DNA of 6,452 nt from positions 1 to 6,452 of the forward strand of contig DASVES010000037.1 of assembly GCA_036380435.1 (NCBI GenBank). The letters are read 5' to 3'. This stretch comes from DASQDT01 sp036380435. Lineage in GTDB: Bacteria > Acidobacteriota > Blastocatellia > Pyrinomonadales > Pyrinomonadaceae. Below the pieces are notes generated by a model, which worked only from the letters and a program-made list of their open reading frames with translations, made no database searches and was not told the origin of the DNA. The position numbers and the translations under genes are program-made. Of the stretch, positions 1-5,067 are shown piece by piece. The stretch's first letter is position 1. The number at the start of each line of letters is the position of its first letter.

Positions 1-874
1 CGCGGATGCGGTCGGCGCGGCGGCGTGCCGTGCCGGGCCGCTCGGCGCGCGCCGGGTAGATGATGACGTGGCCGGCCGCGCCCGGCTCGTTCTGGAGCTG
101 GATGGCGAAGTTGTCGAGGCGGGCCTTCTCGTCGTCGCGCGGGATGTTGCTGAAATCGTCGAAGGAGCGCGCCTGTAAAAGCTCTGGCACCTGCGCCGTA
201 CACGAGGCGCTGCAATCGAGGTTGTAGCCGAGCACTTCGACCTTCGCCGTGATAGCGCGCCCGCCGAGGCCCACCGTGCCCACCTGGATGGAGGACGTGT
301 CCTGCCCCGAGATGATGGAGCCCTCGGAGACCGTCCAGCGGTAGGTGGGCGTGACGCCGGGCGTGCCGCCCGAGAAGGTGGCCGTGAAGGTGACGGGTTG
401 GCCGACGGCGACCGTGTCGGGACAGGAAATCGAGACGTTCGGGCAGTAGGGCCGCGGCGGCGGGCAGGCGCGAACGACGACGGGCACCGTGGCGAACGCC
501 TCACACAGAGGGTTGCCGTCGGGGCCGCTCTCCACCTCCACGCGCGCCGTGTAGGTGCCGGGCAGCACGCCAGAGAGGTCCCAGACGACGTTCTCGCCCG
601 TGCCCACGATACTCCCTACGCCCACCGTCCATGGGCGGTAGCGCAGCGTGTTGCCGTCGGGGCTGCTGGCGCGCGCGCGCAGGCGAACCTGCGTGGTCGC
701 CATCGACCCGTTGTCGGGGCAGACGGTGACGACGTTGGGGTCGGCTTCGACCGAAACAATCGGCGGGCGCGGCTCGGACGTCGCCTTCTGCTGCTGCGCC
801 GGGACGCTGACGGCGAACACGGCCAGCACCAACGGCAGGCCAGCGGCGATTGATAAGCGCCTACGTGAAGACAT
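1..874 (-). CDS. Secreted Ig/PKD-repeat protein with OmpA-like C-terminus (3' end missing)
   Basis: Partial gene; 291 residues are visible before the window edge. The ATG at 874-872 follows a strong Shine-Dalgarno AAGGAG (886-881) with a 6-nt spacer. Residues 1-26 form a signal peptide (SSRRR n-region, hydrophobic core, VPA cleavage site), followed by QQQ. Two tandem repeats of about 99 residues follow (about 37-137 and 144-228). Each has an early Cys-Pro-Asp (C52, C151) and later cysteines (C124; a Cys pair near LDCSASC), suggesting one disulfide per Ig/PKD-like domain. The spacer between repeats is Pro/Cys-rich. From FDDF (238-241) the sequence becomes acidic and then reads HVIIYPARAE and RRRADRIR, which matches the start of an OmpA-like peptidoglycan-associated domain. 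Known family role: such domains bind peptidoglycan beneath the outer membrane. Inferred role: an envelope-anchored periplasmic or surface protein. No enzymatic motif is visible. It is divergent from the propeller gene on the other strand. Confidence 0.85.
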   Translation of the reverse strand, partial: MSSRRRLSIAAGLPLVLAVFAVSVPAQQQKATSEPRPPIVSVEADPNVVTVCPDNGSMATTQVRLRARASSPDGNTLRYRPWTVGVGSIVGTGENVVWDLSGVLPGTYTARVEVESGPDGNPLCEAFATVPVVVRACPPPRPYCPNVSISCPDTVAVGQPVTFTATFSGGTPGVTPTYRWTVSEGSIISGQDTSSIQVGTVGLGGRAITAKVEVLGYNLDCSASCTAQVPELLQARSFDDFSNIPRDDEKARLDNFAIQLQNEPGAAGHVIIYPARAERPGTARRRADRIR

Positions 875-921
875 TTCTCACTCCTTAGAATTGATGTGTC
901 CGGCCCCGAGCGGTCGCTAGG

Positions 922-948
922 GTTATAACACGTCCGCGCCCGCCCCAA
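922..948 (-). promoter_or_regulatory. Candidate promoter for the OmpA-like protein gene
   Basis: Read on the minus strand, TATAAC (927-922) resembles a -10 box. A weak -35-like TTGGGG (948-943) lies 15 bp upstream, which is shorter than the usual 17. Transcription would begin about 40 nt before the ATG, leaving a short leader that includes the AAGGAG site. This is a motif match only, and the -35 element is poor. Confidence 0.3.
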
Positions 949-1006
949 CCCGATTTTGAAGTTCTTCCGGCCGCCCACAAAGGGCTGTACTTCTGTTGAA
1001 ACGAAC

Positions 1007-1040
1007 AATTACGCCCGTTTTCCAACGAAAACGCGTAATT
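1007..1040. repeat. Bulged inverted repeat, 14-bp stem
   Basis: The left arm is AATTACGC, then CC, then GTTTTC (1007-1022). The right arm is GAAAAC then GCGTAATT (1027-1040). All 14 pairs are perfect, with a 2-nt CC bulge on the left side and a CAAC loop. No U-run follows on either strand, so it does not look like an intrinsic terminator. Its place between divergent genes fits a protein-binding operator or a structured leader RNA. That role is inferred. Confidence 0.75.
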
Positions 1041-1066
1041 AAAAGCACGCCGTGGGCGCGAGCCTG

Positions 1067-1095
1067 TTTGATTTTTTCCGCCGGGTGTAATCAAA
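1067..1095. repeat. 7-bp inverted repeat, possible operator
   Basis: TTTGATT (1067-1073) is the exact reverse complement of AATCAAA (1089-1095), separated by 15 nt. Arm centres are 22 bp apart, about two helical turns, which would suit a dimeric regulator. It lies about 80 bp before the propeller start codon. A 7-bp match can arise by chance in an AT-richer patch. Confidence 0.35.
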
Positions 1096-1113
1096 TCCTC
1101 TCGCAGTGCACGC

Positions 1114-1152
1114 GCCGCCGAGCCGGACACCGGCAAGCAGCCGCCGAGCCGG
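1114..1152. repeat. 13-bp direct repeat
   Basis: GCCGCCGAGCCGG occurs at 1114-1126 and again at 1140-1152, 26 bp apart start to start, just upstream of the propeller gene. It could be a duplicated regulatory site or a local duplication. In GC-rich DNA the significance is modest. Confidence 0.35.
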
Positions 1153-1175
1153 GTCAACGATTCAACGAATACGGG

Positions 1176-2492
1176 ATGACCAGAATGCCGAAACTACTCC
1201 GCCTCACGTTGCCGACGCTGCTCCTGTGCGCGGCGTGTCTGTTCGCCGTCGCCGTCCGCGCGCAGCAGCAGCAGCAGTTGGTGCGCGAGACTGCCTCGCC
1301 CGCCGCGCCCGGCAGCGGGCAGTCGAACCTCGCGGTAGACAAGCGCGGGCGCGTCTACCTCAGTTGGATCGAGCGACTGGAGAAGAACCGCTTCGCCCTC
1401 CGCTTCGCGACGCGCGAGGGCGCGGGCGCCGCCACCGGGTGGTCTGCGCCGCGGACGATTGCCGAGGGCGCCAACTGGTTCGTCAACTGGGCCGACTTCC
1501 CCTCCATCGCCGCGCTCCCCGACGGCTCGCTCGCCGCCCACTGGCTCGTCAAGAGCGGCCCCTCGACCTACGCCTACGACGTACACGTCTCGCGCTCCTT
1601 CGACGGCGGTCTCTCATGGTCAGCTCCCCACGTCCCACACCGCGACGGCACGCAGACCGAGCACGGCTTCGTCTCCATGTTCCCCGCCAAAGGCGGACGC
1701 CTCGCCGCCGTCTGGCTCGACGGTCGCGAGATGAAAACCACCCCCACTGGCGACGGCCACAGCAGCAGCACCAGCGGCGGCGTGGCTGCGCCAAAAGCGG
1801 CGGGCGACGACCACGGCCACGGCCAGATGACTTTGCGCTACGCGACGCTCGGCCGCGAGCGGAAGGGATTCAAGATCGCGGACGAGGCCCTGCTCGACGC
1901 GCGCGTCTGCGAGTGCTGTCAGACTTCGGCCGCCCTTACTTCCGAAGGCCCTGTCGTCGTCTACCGCGACCGCTCCGACACGGAGATGCGCGACATCTCC
2001 ATCGTCCGCCTCCAGCGCGACGGGCGTTGGAGCGCGCCGGCGACCGTCCACGCCGACAACTGGCGTCTCGACGGCTGCCCCGTCAACGGCCCCTCGGTCG
2101 CGGCCGCCGGCCGCCGCGTCGCCGTCGCGTGGTTCACCCTCGCCGACACCAACACGCCCCACGTCCGCCTCGCCTTCTCGCGCGACGCCGGGGCGAGTTT
2201 CTCCCCGCCCGTCAAGGTTGACGACGGCGACCCCGTCGGCCGCGCCGACGTTCTCCTGCTCGACGACGGCAGCGCCCTCGTCAGTTGGATCGAAAGAACC
2301 AAAGGCGGCGCCGAAGTCCGCGCCCGCCGCGTCCACCCTGATGGCCGGCGCGGTGACACCATCACCGTCGCCCCCTCCGGCGCCGCCCGCTCCAGCGGCT
2401 TCCCCCAGATGATTCGCACACGCGACCGCATCATCTTCTCGTGGACGGGCACGCGCGTCTTCACCGCCGAAATGCCCGTACCGCCACGTTGA
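1176..2492 (+). CDS. Secreted sialidase-like (BNR/Asp-box) beta-propeller with Cys-x-Cys-Cys motif
   Basis: 438 residues from the ATG at 1176. An ATG at 1185 is an equally possible start, and neither has a strong Shine-Dalgarno site. Residues 1-29 are a signal peptide ending VRA, followed by five Gln encoded by five CAG codons (1263-1277). The mature part shows propeller hallmarks. There is a canonical Asp-box SFDGGLSW (141-148), a degenerate one SRDAGASF (335-342), and a recurring W/F-S-x-P strand at 89-92, 148-151, 285-288 and 342-345. A His/Asp-rich, Ser/Gly-rich linker (DDHGHG, about 211-216) interrupts the fold. Then come VCECCQTS (C245, C247, C248) and DGCPVNGP (C301). Such proteins are usually named exo-alpha-sialidase by fold. 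I cannot identify the sialidase catalytic arginine triad or Tyr/Glu pair, so glycosidase activity is unsupported. The cysteines and histidines suggest a metal site or a disulfide cluster, which is inference. It acts outside the cytoplasm. The gene appears to stand alone. Confidence 0.85.
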   Translation: MTRMPKLLRLTLPTLLLCAACLFAVAVRAQQQQQLVRETASPAAPGSGQSNLAVDKRGRVYLSWIERLEKNRFALRFATREGAGAATGWSAPRTIAEGANWFVNWADFPSIAALPDGSLAAHWLVKSGPSTYAYDVHVSRSFDGGLSWSAPHVPHRDGTQTEHGFVSMFPAKGGRLAAVWLDGREMKTTPTGDGHSSSTSGGVAAPKAAGDDHGHGQMTLRYATLGRERKGFKIADEALLDARVCECCQTSAALTSEGPVVVYRDRSDTEMRDISIVRLQRDGRWSAPATVHADNWRLDGCPVNGPSVAAAGRRVAVAWFTLADTNTPHVRLAFSRDAGASFSPPVKVDDGDPVGRADVLLLDDGSALVSWIERTKGGAEVRARRVHPDGRRGDTITVAPSGAARSSGFPQMIRTRDRIIFSWTGTRVFTAEMPVPPR

Positions 2493-2560
2493 AAGCGCAG
2501 TCGTCAATACCATGTACGGGTGACACGCAAAACGCGCGCGCGCGATCTGTGCCGGTTGCG

Positions 2561-2566
2561 TATAAT
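2561..2566 (+). promoter_or_regulatory. Perfect -10 box (TATAAT) upstream of the amidase gene
   Basis: A consensus TATAAT lies in the 126-bp gap after the propeller gene, with a TG two bases upstream, close to an extended -10. No good -35 is present 16-18 bp upstream, where the DNA is an alternating CG tract (2533-2544). Transcription would start near 2573, about 46 nt before the amidase ATG. This supports the ATG at 2619 over the in-frame GTG at 2520, which lies upstream of the promoter. Confidence 0.5.
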
Positions 2567-2618
2567 CGGTGATCAGGCCCTCGCACGACCCGACACTTTC
2601 CGCGAGAGAGGAACATCA

Positions 2619-3224
2619 ATGGTCACACCCCCGCGTTGGACACGCCAGCAGCGCATCGACTTTGCTGACATGGACTATCCGGGAACGATGTACCGGGCGC
2701 CCGCTCAGAACTTCCGAGTGCCCACGTCGCCGCGGCAGATCCGTTACATCGTCATTCACATCACCGGGGGGCCGGCACAAGACGAGGGGCCGGCAATCAA
2801 CACCTTCCGCAATGGCCCCGCGAGCGCCCACTACATCGTCAACCGGCAGGGCCACGTCACACAGTTCGTCAGGGACGCGCACATCGCGAACCATGTAGAC
2901 AACATCAACTCTGAAACCAACCGCGACAGCATCGGGATAGAACACGTCAACCAGTGGAATCAGGACGGCCAACTCACGCCGACCGACGCGCAGTATGGCG
3001 CTTCCGCCAATCTGGTCGCCTGGCTGTGTCATCAGTATCAAATTCCCATCGTCCATGATCTCGCCCGCCACGCCCCCGGCATACGCGGGCACATCGAAGA
3101 GCAGCCCGAATCGGGTCACGTCAGTTGCCCCAACCCCGCATGGGATTGGGATCGATACATCTCTATGGTTCAGCGCGTTCAGGTTCAGAGTTTCGCATCA
3201 CTGATCGATTCACTTGCTCGTTGA
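2619..3224 (+). CDS. N-acetylmuramoyl-L-alanine amidase, Amidase_2/PGRP fold
   Basis: 201 residues. The ATG at 2619 has a GAGAGGA Shine-Dalgarno site 5 nt upstream. By family, it is a zinc amidase cleaving the lactyl-amide bond between N-acetylmuramic acid and L-alanine in peptidoglycan. The core strand IRYIVIHITGG carries the first zinc ligand, H47. SAHYIVNRQGHVTQFV follows, then H88 and H92 in the region that is usually A-W-H-A-G, and then SIGIEHVN. LTPTDAQYGASANLVAWLC is the typical helix of the family. The C-terminal ligand region is RGHIEE (H158), then GHVSCPNPAWDWDRYI (H167, C170). C170 sits where AmpD-type enzymes have Asp and where T7 lysozyme and PGRPs have Cys. No signal peptide or transmembrane segment is seen. 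The enzyme may therefore act in the cytoplasm on recycled muropeptides, be a phage-type endolysin, or leave by another route. The methyltransferase starts 27 bp downstream, probably in the same transcript. Confidence 0.9.
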   Translation: MVTPPRWTRQQRIDFADMDYPGTMYRAPAQNFRVPTSPRQIRYIVIHITGGPAQDEGPAINTFRNGPASAHYIVNRQGHVTQFVRDAHIANHVDNINSETNRDSIGIEHVNQWNQDGQLTPTDAQYGASANLVAWLCHQYQIPIVHDLARHAPGIRGHIEEQPESGHVSCPNPAWDWDRYISMVQRVQVQSFASLIDSLAR

Positions 3225-3251
3225 CCGAGCGACACGAGGAACGTGTTAGGA

Positions 3252-3893
3252 ATGAAGAGTGAGCAGGCAGAGTTGCGGCGCAGTTACGACCGCGTGGCGG
3301 AGGAGTACGCGCGGCAGTTCCGCGACGAGTTGGAGCAGAAGCCGTTCGACCGGAAGATGTTGGACTGGCTGGCGGAGAGGGTCGGGGGCGCGGGGCCGAT
3401 CTGCGACATGGGGTGCGGGCCGGGGCAGGTGGCGCGCTACCTGCATAGTCGCGGGGCGGCCGCTTGCGGGGTTGACCTGTCGCCGGAGATGGTGAGGCGG
3501 GCGCGCGAGTTGAACCCGGAGATTGAGTTCAGCGTGGGCGACATGCTCGCGCTCACGGACGTTGCGGACGGCGCGTGGGCGGGCGTCGCCGCCTTCTACT
3601 CGATCATCCACATTCCGCGCCCGTCGGTCGTCGCGGCCCTCGGCGAGCTGCGGCGGGCGCTGCGCGGGGGCGGACTTCTCCTGCTCACTTTCCACATCGG
3701 GCGGGAGACGTTGCACCGCGACGAGTGGTGGGGCGAGGAGGTGTCTCTGGATTTCATCTTCTACGAGACGGCGGAGATGAAGGATTATCTCGACGCCGCG
3801 GGCTTCGCGCTGGAAGAAGTGATCGAGAGAGACCCGTACCCGGAGGTGGAGTACCCGAGCCGGCGCGCGTACATCTTCGCGAGGAATCCATAG
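3252..3893 (+). CDS. Class I SAM-dependent methyltransferase
   Basis: 213 residues. I chose the ATG at 3252, with GAGGA (3236-3240) 11 nt upstream. An in-frame GTG at 3243 is only 2 nt from that site and is unlikely. The Rossmann motifs are in order. Motif I is CDMGCGPG (51-58), binding SAM. The acidic end of strand 2 is GVDLSPEM (D75), which contacts the SAM ribose. VGDM (D97) contacts the adenine. A YSIIHIP strand follows motif I, and LRRALRGGGLLLLTFH is the post-motif strand. The C-terminal part (WWGEEVSLDFIFYET, then the sheet ending PSRRAYIFARNP) is typical of small-molecule methyltransferases of the Methyltransf_11/25 type. It is cytoplasmic, and the substrate cannot be deduced. It follows the amidase by 27 bp on the same strand, but a functional link is not evident. 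No terminator-like hairpin with a U-run follows. Confidence 0.88.
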   Translation: MKSEQAELRRSYDRVAEEYARQFRDELEQKPFDRKMLDWLAERVGGAGPICDMGCGPGQVARYLHSRGAAACGVDLSPEMVRRARELNPEIEFSVGDMLALTDVADGAWAGVAAFYSIIHIPRPSVVAALGELRRALRGGGLLLLTFHIGRETLHRDEWWGEEVSLDFIFYETAEMKDYLDAAGFALEEVIERDPYPEVEYPSRRAYIFARNP

Positions 3894-3904
3894 GGTGATG
3901 ATGA

Positions 3905-4070
3905 TTGCGCCTCCAGCGTGAGTACATCGGCTCCTTAAACAGTACCGCGAGCGGTAGCGAGCGGGTATGACTGTGATGAGAGGCCCGCATCGCACACGCG
4001 AGACCCGCGAGGCTTCCGCTCGCGGTACTCTGTGCGCGCCGGCGGATGAAGTCTCACGCCGGAGGCGCAA
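3905..4070. repeat. 166-bp nested palindromic element (REP/MITE-like)
   Basis: Outer arms: TTGCGCCTCCAGCGTGAG (3905-3922) and CTCACGCCGGAGGCGCAA (4053-4070) are reverse complements at 17 of 18 positions. Next inward, CATC (3925-3928) pairs with GATG (4045-4048) and GGC (3929-3931) with GCC (4038-4040). Then comes a perfect 14-bp inner palindrome (3941-3954 with 4016-4029), followed by AGC/GCT, GCGGGT/ACCCGC and an apical TGTG-ATG/CAT-CACA stem. The whole stretch can fold into one long hairpin. It begins 12 nt after the methyltransferase stop and ends just before the deacetylase Shine-Dalgarno region, so it fills the gap. No transposase or clear target-site duplication is seen. I infer a dispersed non-autonomous repeat or a structured leader; copy number is untestable here. 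Confidence 0.8.
3941..4029. repeat. Inner 14-bp perfect inverted repeat of the palindromic element
   Basis: AGTACCGCGAGCGG (3941-3954) and CCGCTCGCGGTACT (4016-4029) are perfect reverse complements. After a single T/T mismatch, AGC pairs with GCT (3956-3958 and 4012-4014). After a small internal loop, GCGGGT (3961-3966) pairs with ACCCGC (4003-4008). This 89-bp unit resembles bacterial REP-type palindromes in size and GC-rich arms. It may be the mobile or conserved core, with the outer arms as flanks. Confidence 0.75.
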
Positions 4071-4089
4071 AGAAGAGGGAGAAAAAGTT

Positions 4090-5067
4090 GTGAGGGTGTT
4101 TCTGTTTAAGTCCGTTCTGTTGTGTCTCGCGTGCGCGCAAGCTTCGCTTGCCTGGGCGCCACAGGCGTCGAACTCCGTCGTCCAGACGCCGCGCCGCGAG
4201 ATCGCCATCACCATCGACGACCTCCCTTCGGCCTTCCAGAGCGACGTGCGGGCGACACGCGACGAGACGGCGCGCATCCTCGTCGCGCTCAAGCGCCATC
4301 GCGCGCCGGCCATCGGGTTCGTCAACGAGAACAAGCTCCACGTGGCGGGCGAGATGGACGAGCGCATCGACCTGCTCCGCATGTGGCTCGACGCCGGCGT
4401 GCCGCTCGGCAACCACACCTTCTCCCACGTTAAATTTCAGGACACGCCGCTTTGGCAATATGAGGACGAAGTCATCCGCGGCGAGGTCGTCACGCGCCGG
4501 CTGATGCGCGAGCGCGGTTTCACGCGACTCTACTTCCGGCACCCGTATACGAGCACCGGGCCGACGCGCGAGGCCCGAGAGCAGTTCGAGGCGTTCCTCG
4601 CCGAGCGCGGCTACCGCGTCGCGCCCTTCACCATCGAGCATGCCGATTACCTGTTCAACTCGGTCTACGTCCGCGCCCTCGACGCGAAGGACGCCGCGAC
4701 GGCCGCGCGCGTCCGCGACGCCTACGTCCGGCACATCGACACGGCCTGCGAGTACGCCGAGCGGCGCTCGCGCGAACTCTTCGGCCGCGAGATCAGACAA
4801 GTCCTCCTCATCCACGCCAACCGCATCAATGCCGACGCGCTCGACGCAACGCTCGCCCGGCTCGAAGCGCGCGGCTACTCCTTCGTCACGCTCGACGCCG
4901 CGCTCGAAGACAATGCTTACCAGACGCGCGACGACTACGTGGGGCCGCTCGGCATCTCCTGGCTCCACCGCTGGAGCACGGCCCTCGGCGCGGAGAACAA
5001 GTATCGCGAGGAGCCTGATGCGCCGAAGTTCATCTTCGATCTGCTTCAGGCGGCGCGCGGCAAGTGA
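4090..5067 (+). CDS. Secreted polysaccharide deacetylase (NodB homology, CE4)
   Basis: 325 residues from the GTG at 4090, with GAGGGA (4075-4080) 9 nt upstream. The frame is open back to 3967, but that stretch lies in the palindromic element and lacks a signal peptide. The N-terminus (VRVFLFKSVLLCLACAQA) is a signal peptide, probably cleaved after AQA (about 18) rather than AWA (about 23), because Pro follows the latter. CE4 motifs: motif 1 ITIDDLP (D43 catalytic base, D44 metal); motif 2 NHTFSH (H109, H113 metal ligands); motif 3 RHPYTS (R150-Y153); late motif LLIHANRIN with catalytic-type H242. Motif 1 departs from the usual TFDDG. The family removes N- or O-acetyl groups from sugars such as peptidoglycan, chitin or xylan; the substrate is unknown. 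The helical region between motif 3 and H242 is long. It heads an apparent operon, and its stop overlaps the next start in GTGA. Confidence 0.88.
   Translation: MRVFLFKSVLLCLACAQASLAWAPQASNSVVQTPRREIAITIDDLPSAFQSDVRATRDETARILVALKRHRAPAIGFVNENKLHVAGEMDERIDLLRMWLDAGVPLGNHTFSHVKFQDTPLWQYEDEVIRGEVVTRRLMRERGFTRLYFRHPYTSTGPTREAREQFEAFLAERGYRVAPFTIEHADYLFNSVYVRALDAKDAATAARVRDAYVRHIDTACEYAERRSRELFGREIRQVLLIHANRINADALDATLARLEARGYSFVTLDAALEDNAYQTRDDYVGPLGISWLHRWSTALGAENKYREEPDAPKFIFDLLQAARGK

Larger units (their letters stand above)
875..1175. other. Divergent intergenic region
   Basis: This 301-bp gap separates two divergently transcribed genes for exported proteins. It is locally AT-richer (about 990-1100) than the coding DNA around it. 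It holds a candidate minus-strand promoter, a 14-bp bulged hairpin, a 7-bp inverted repeat and a 13-bp direct repeat, listed separately. An open frame continues upstream from the propeller gene to 996. I treat it as non-coding because a signal peptide begins only at 1176 and the hairpin lies inside it. I found no convincing plus-strand -35/-10 pair and no small gene with a good ribosome-binding site. Confidence 0.6.

Noticed and set aside
398..1008. Several open frames of 90-151 codons on both strands around the left-hand gene
   Set aside because: All are out of frame with the minus-strand gene, which has a signal peptide, domain repeats and a strong ribosome-binding site.
996..1175. Upstream extension of the propeller gene to an ATG at 996
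   Set aside because: It would bury the signal peptide 60 residues in and place a strong hairpin in coding sequence; the composition is intergenic.
1176..2492. Calling the propeller a true neuraminidase (sialidase)
   Set aside because: Only Asp-box and propeller signatures are visible; the arginine triad and catalytic Tyr/Glu/Asp set could not be assigned.
1620..2513. 297-codon open frame on the minus strand
   Set aside because: It lies opposite the propeller gene, is Asp/Gly/Ala/Arg-rich without domains, and is a product of GC-rich codon bias.
2533..2544. (CG)6 alternating tract, Z-DNA-prone, just upstream of the TATAAT
   Set aside because: Twelve bases of CG alternation is unremarkable in such GC-rich DNA and no function can be argued from it alone.
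2520..2618. Upstream GTG start for the amidase
   Set aside because: It lies upstream of a consensus TATAAT and lacks a ribosome-binding site; the ATG at 2619 has a good one.
3214..3232. Small hairpin GCTCG/CGAGC over the amidase stop codon
   Set aside because: It is only a 5-7 bp stem with no U-run; not a terminator and likely chance.
3754..3927. Minus-strand short open frame starting at 3927, preceded by AAGGAG
   Set aside because: The spacer is only 3 nt, the product is low-complexity, and it is antisense to the methyltransferase end; the AAGGAG lies within the palindromic element.
3246..4418. 390-codon open frame on the minus strand
   Set aside because: It spans the antisense of the methyltransferase, the palindrome and part of the deacetylase, with Arg/Pro/His-rich low-complexity sequence and no motif.
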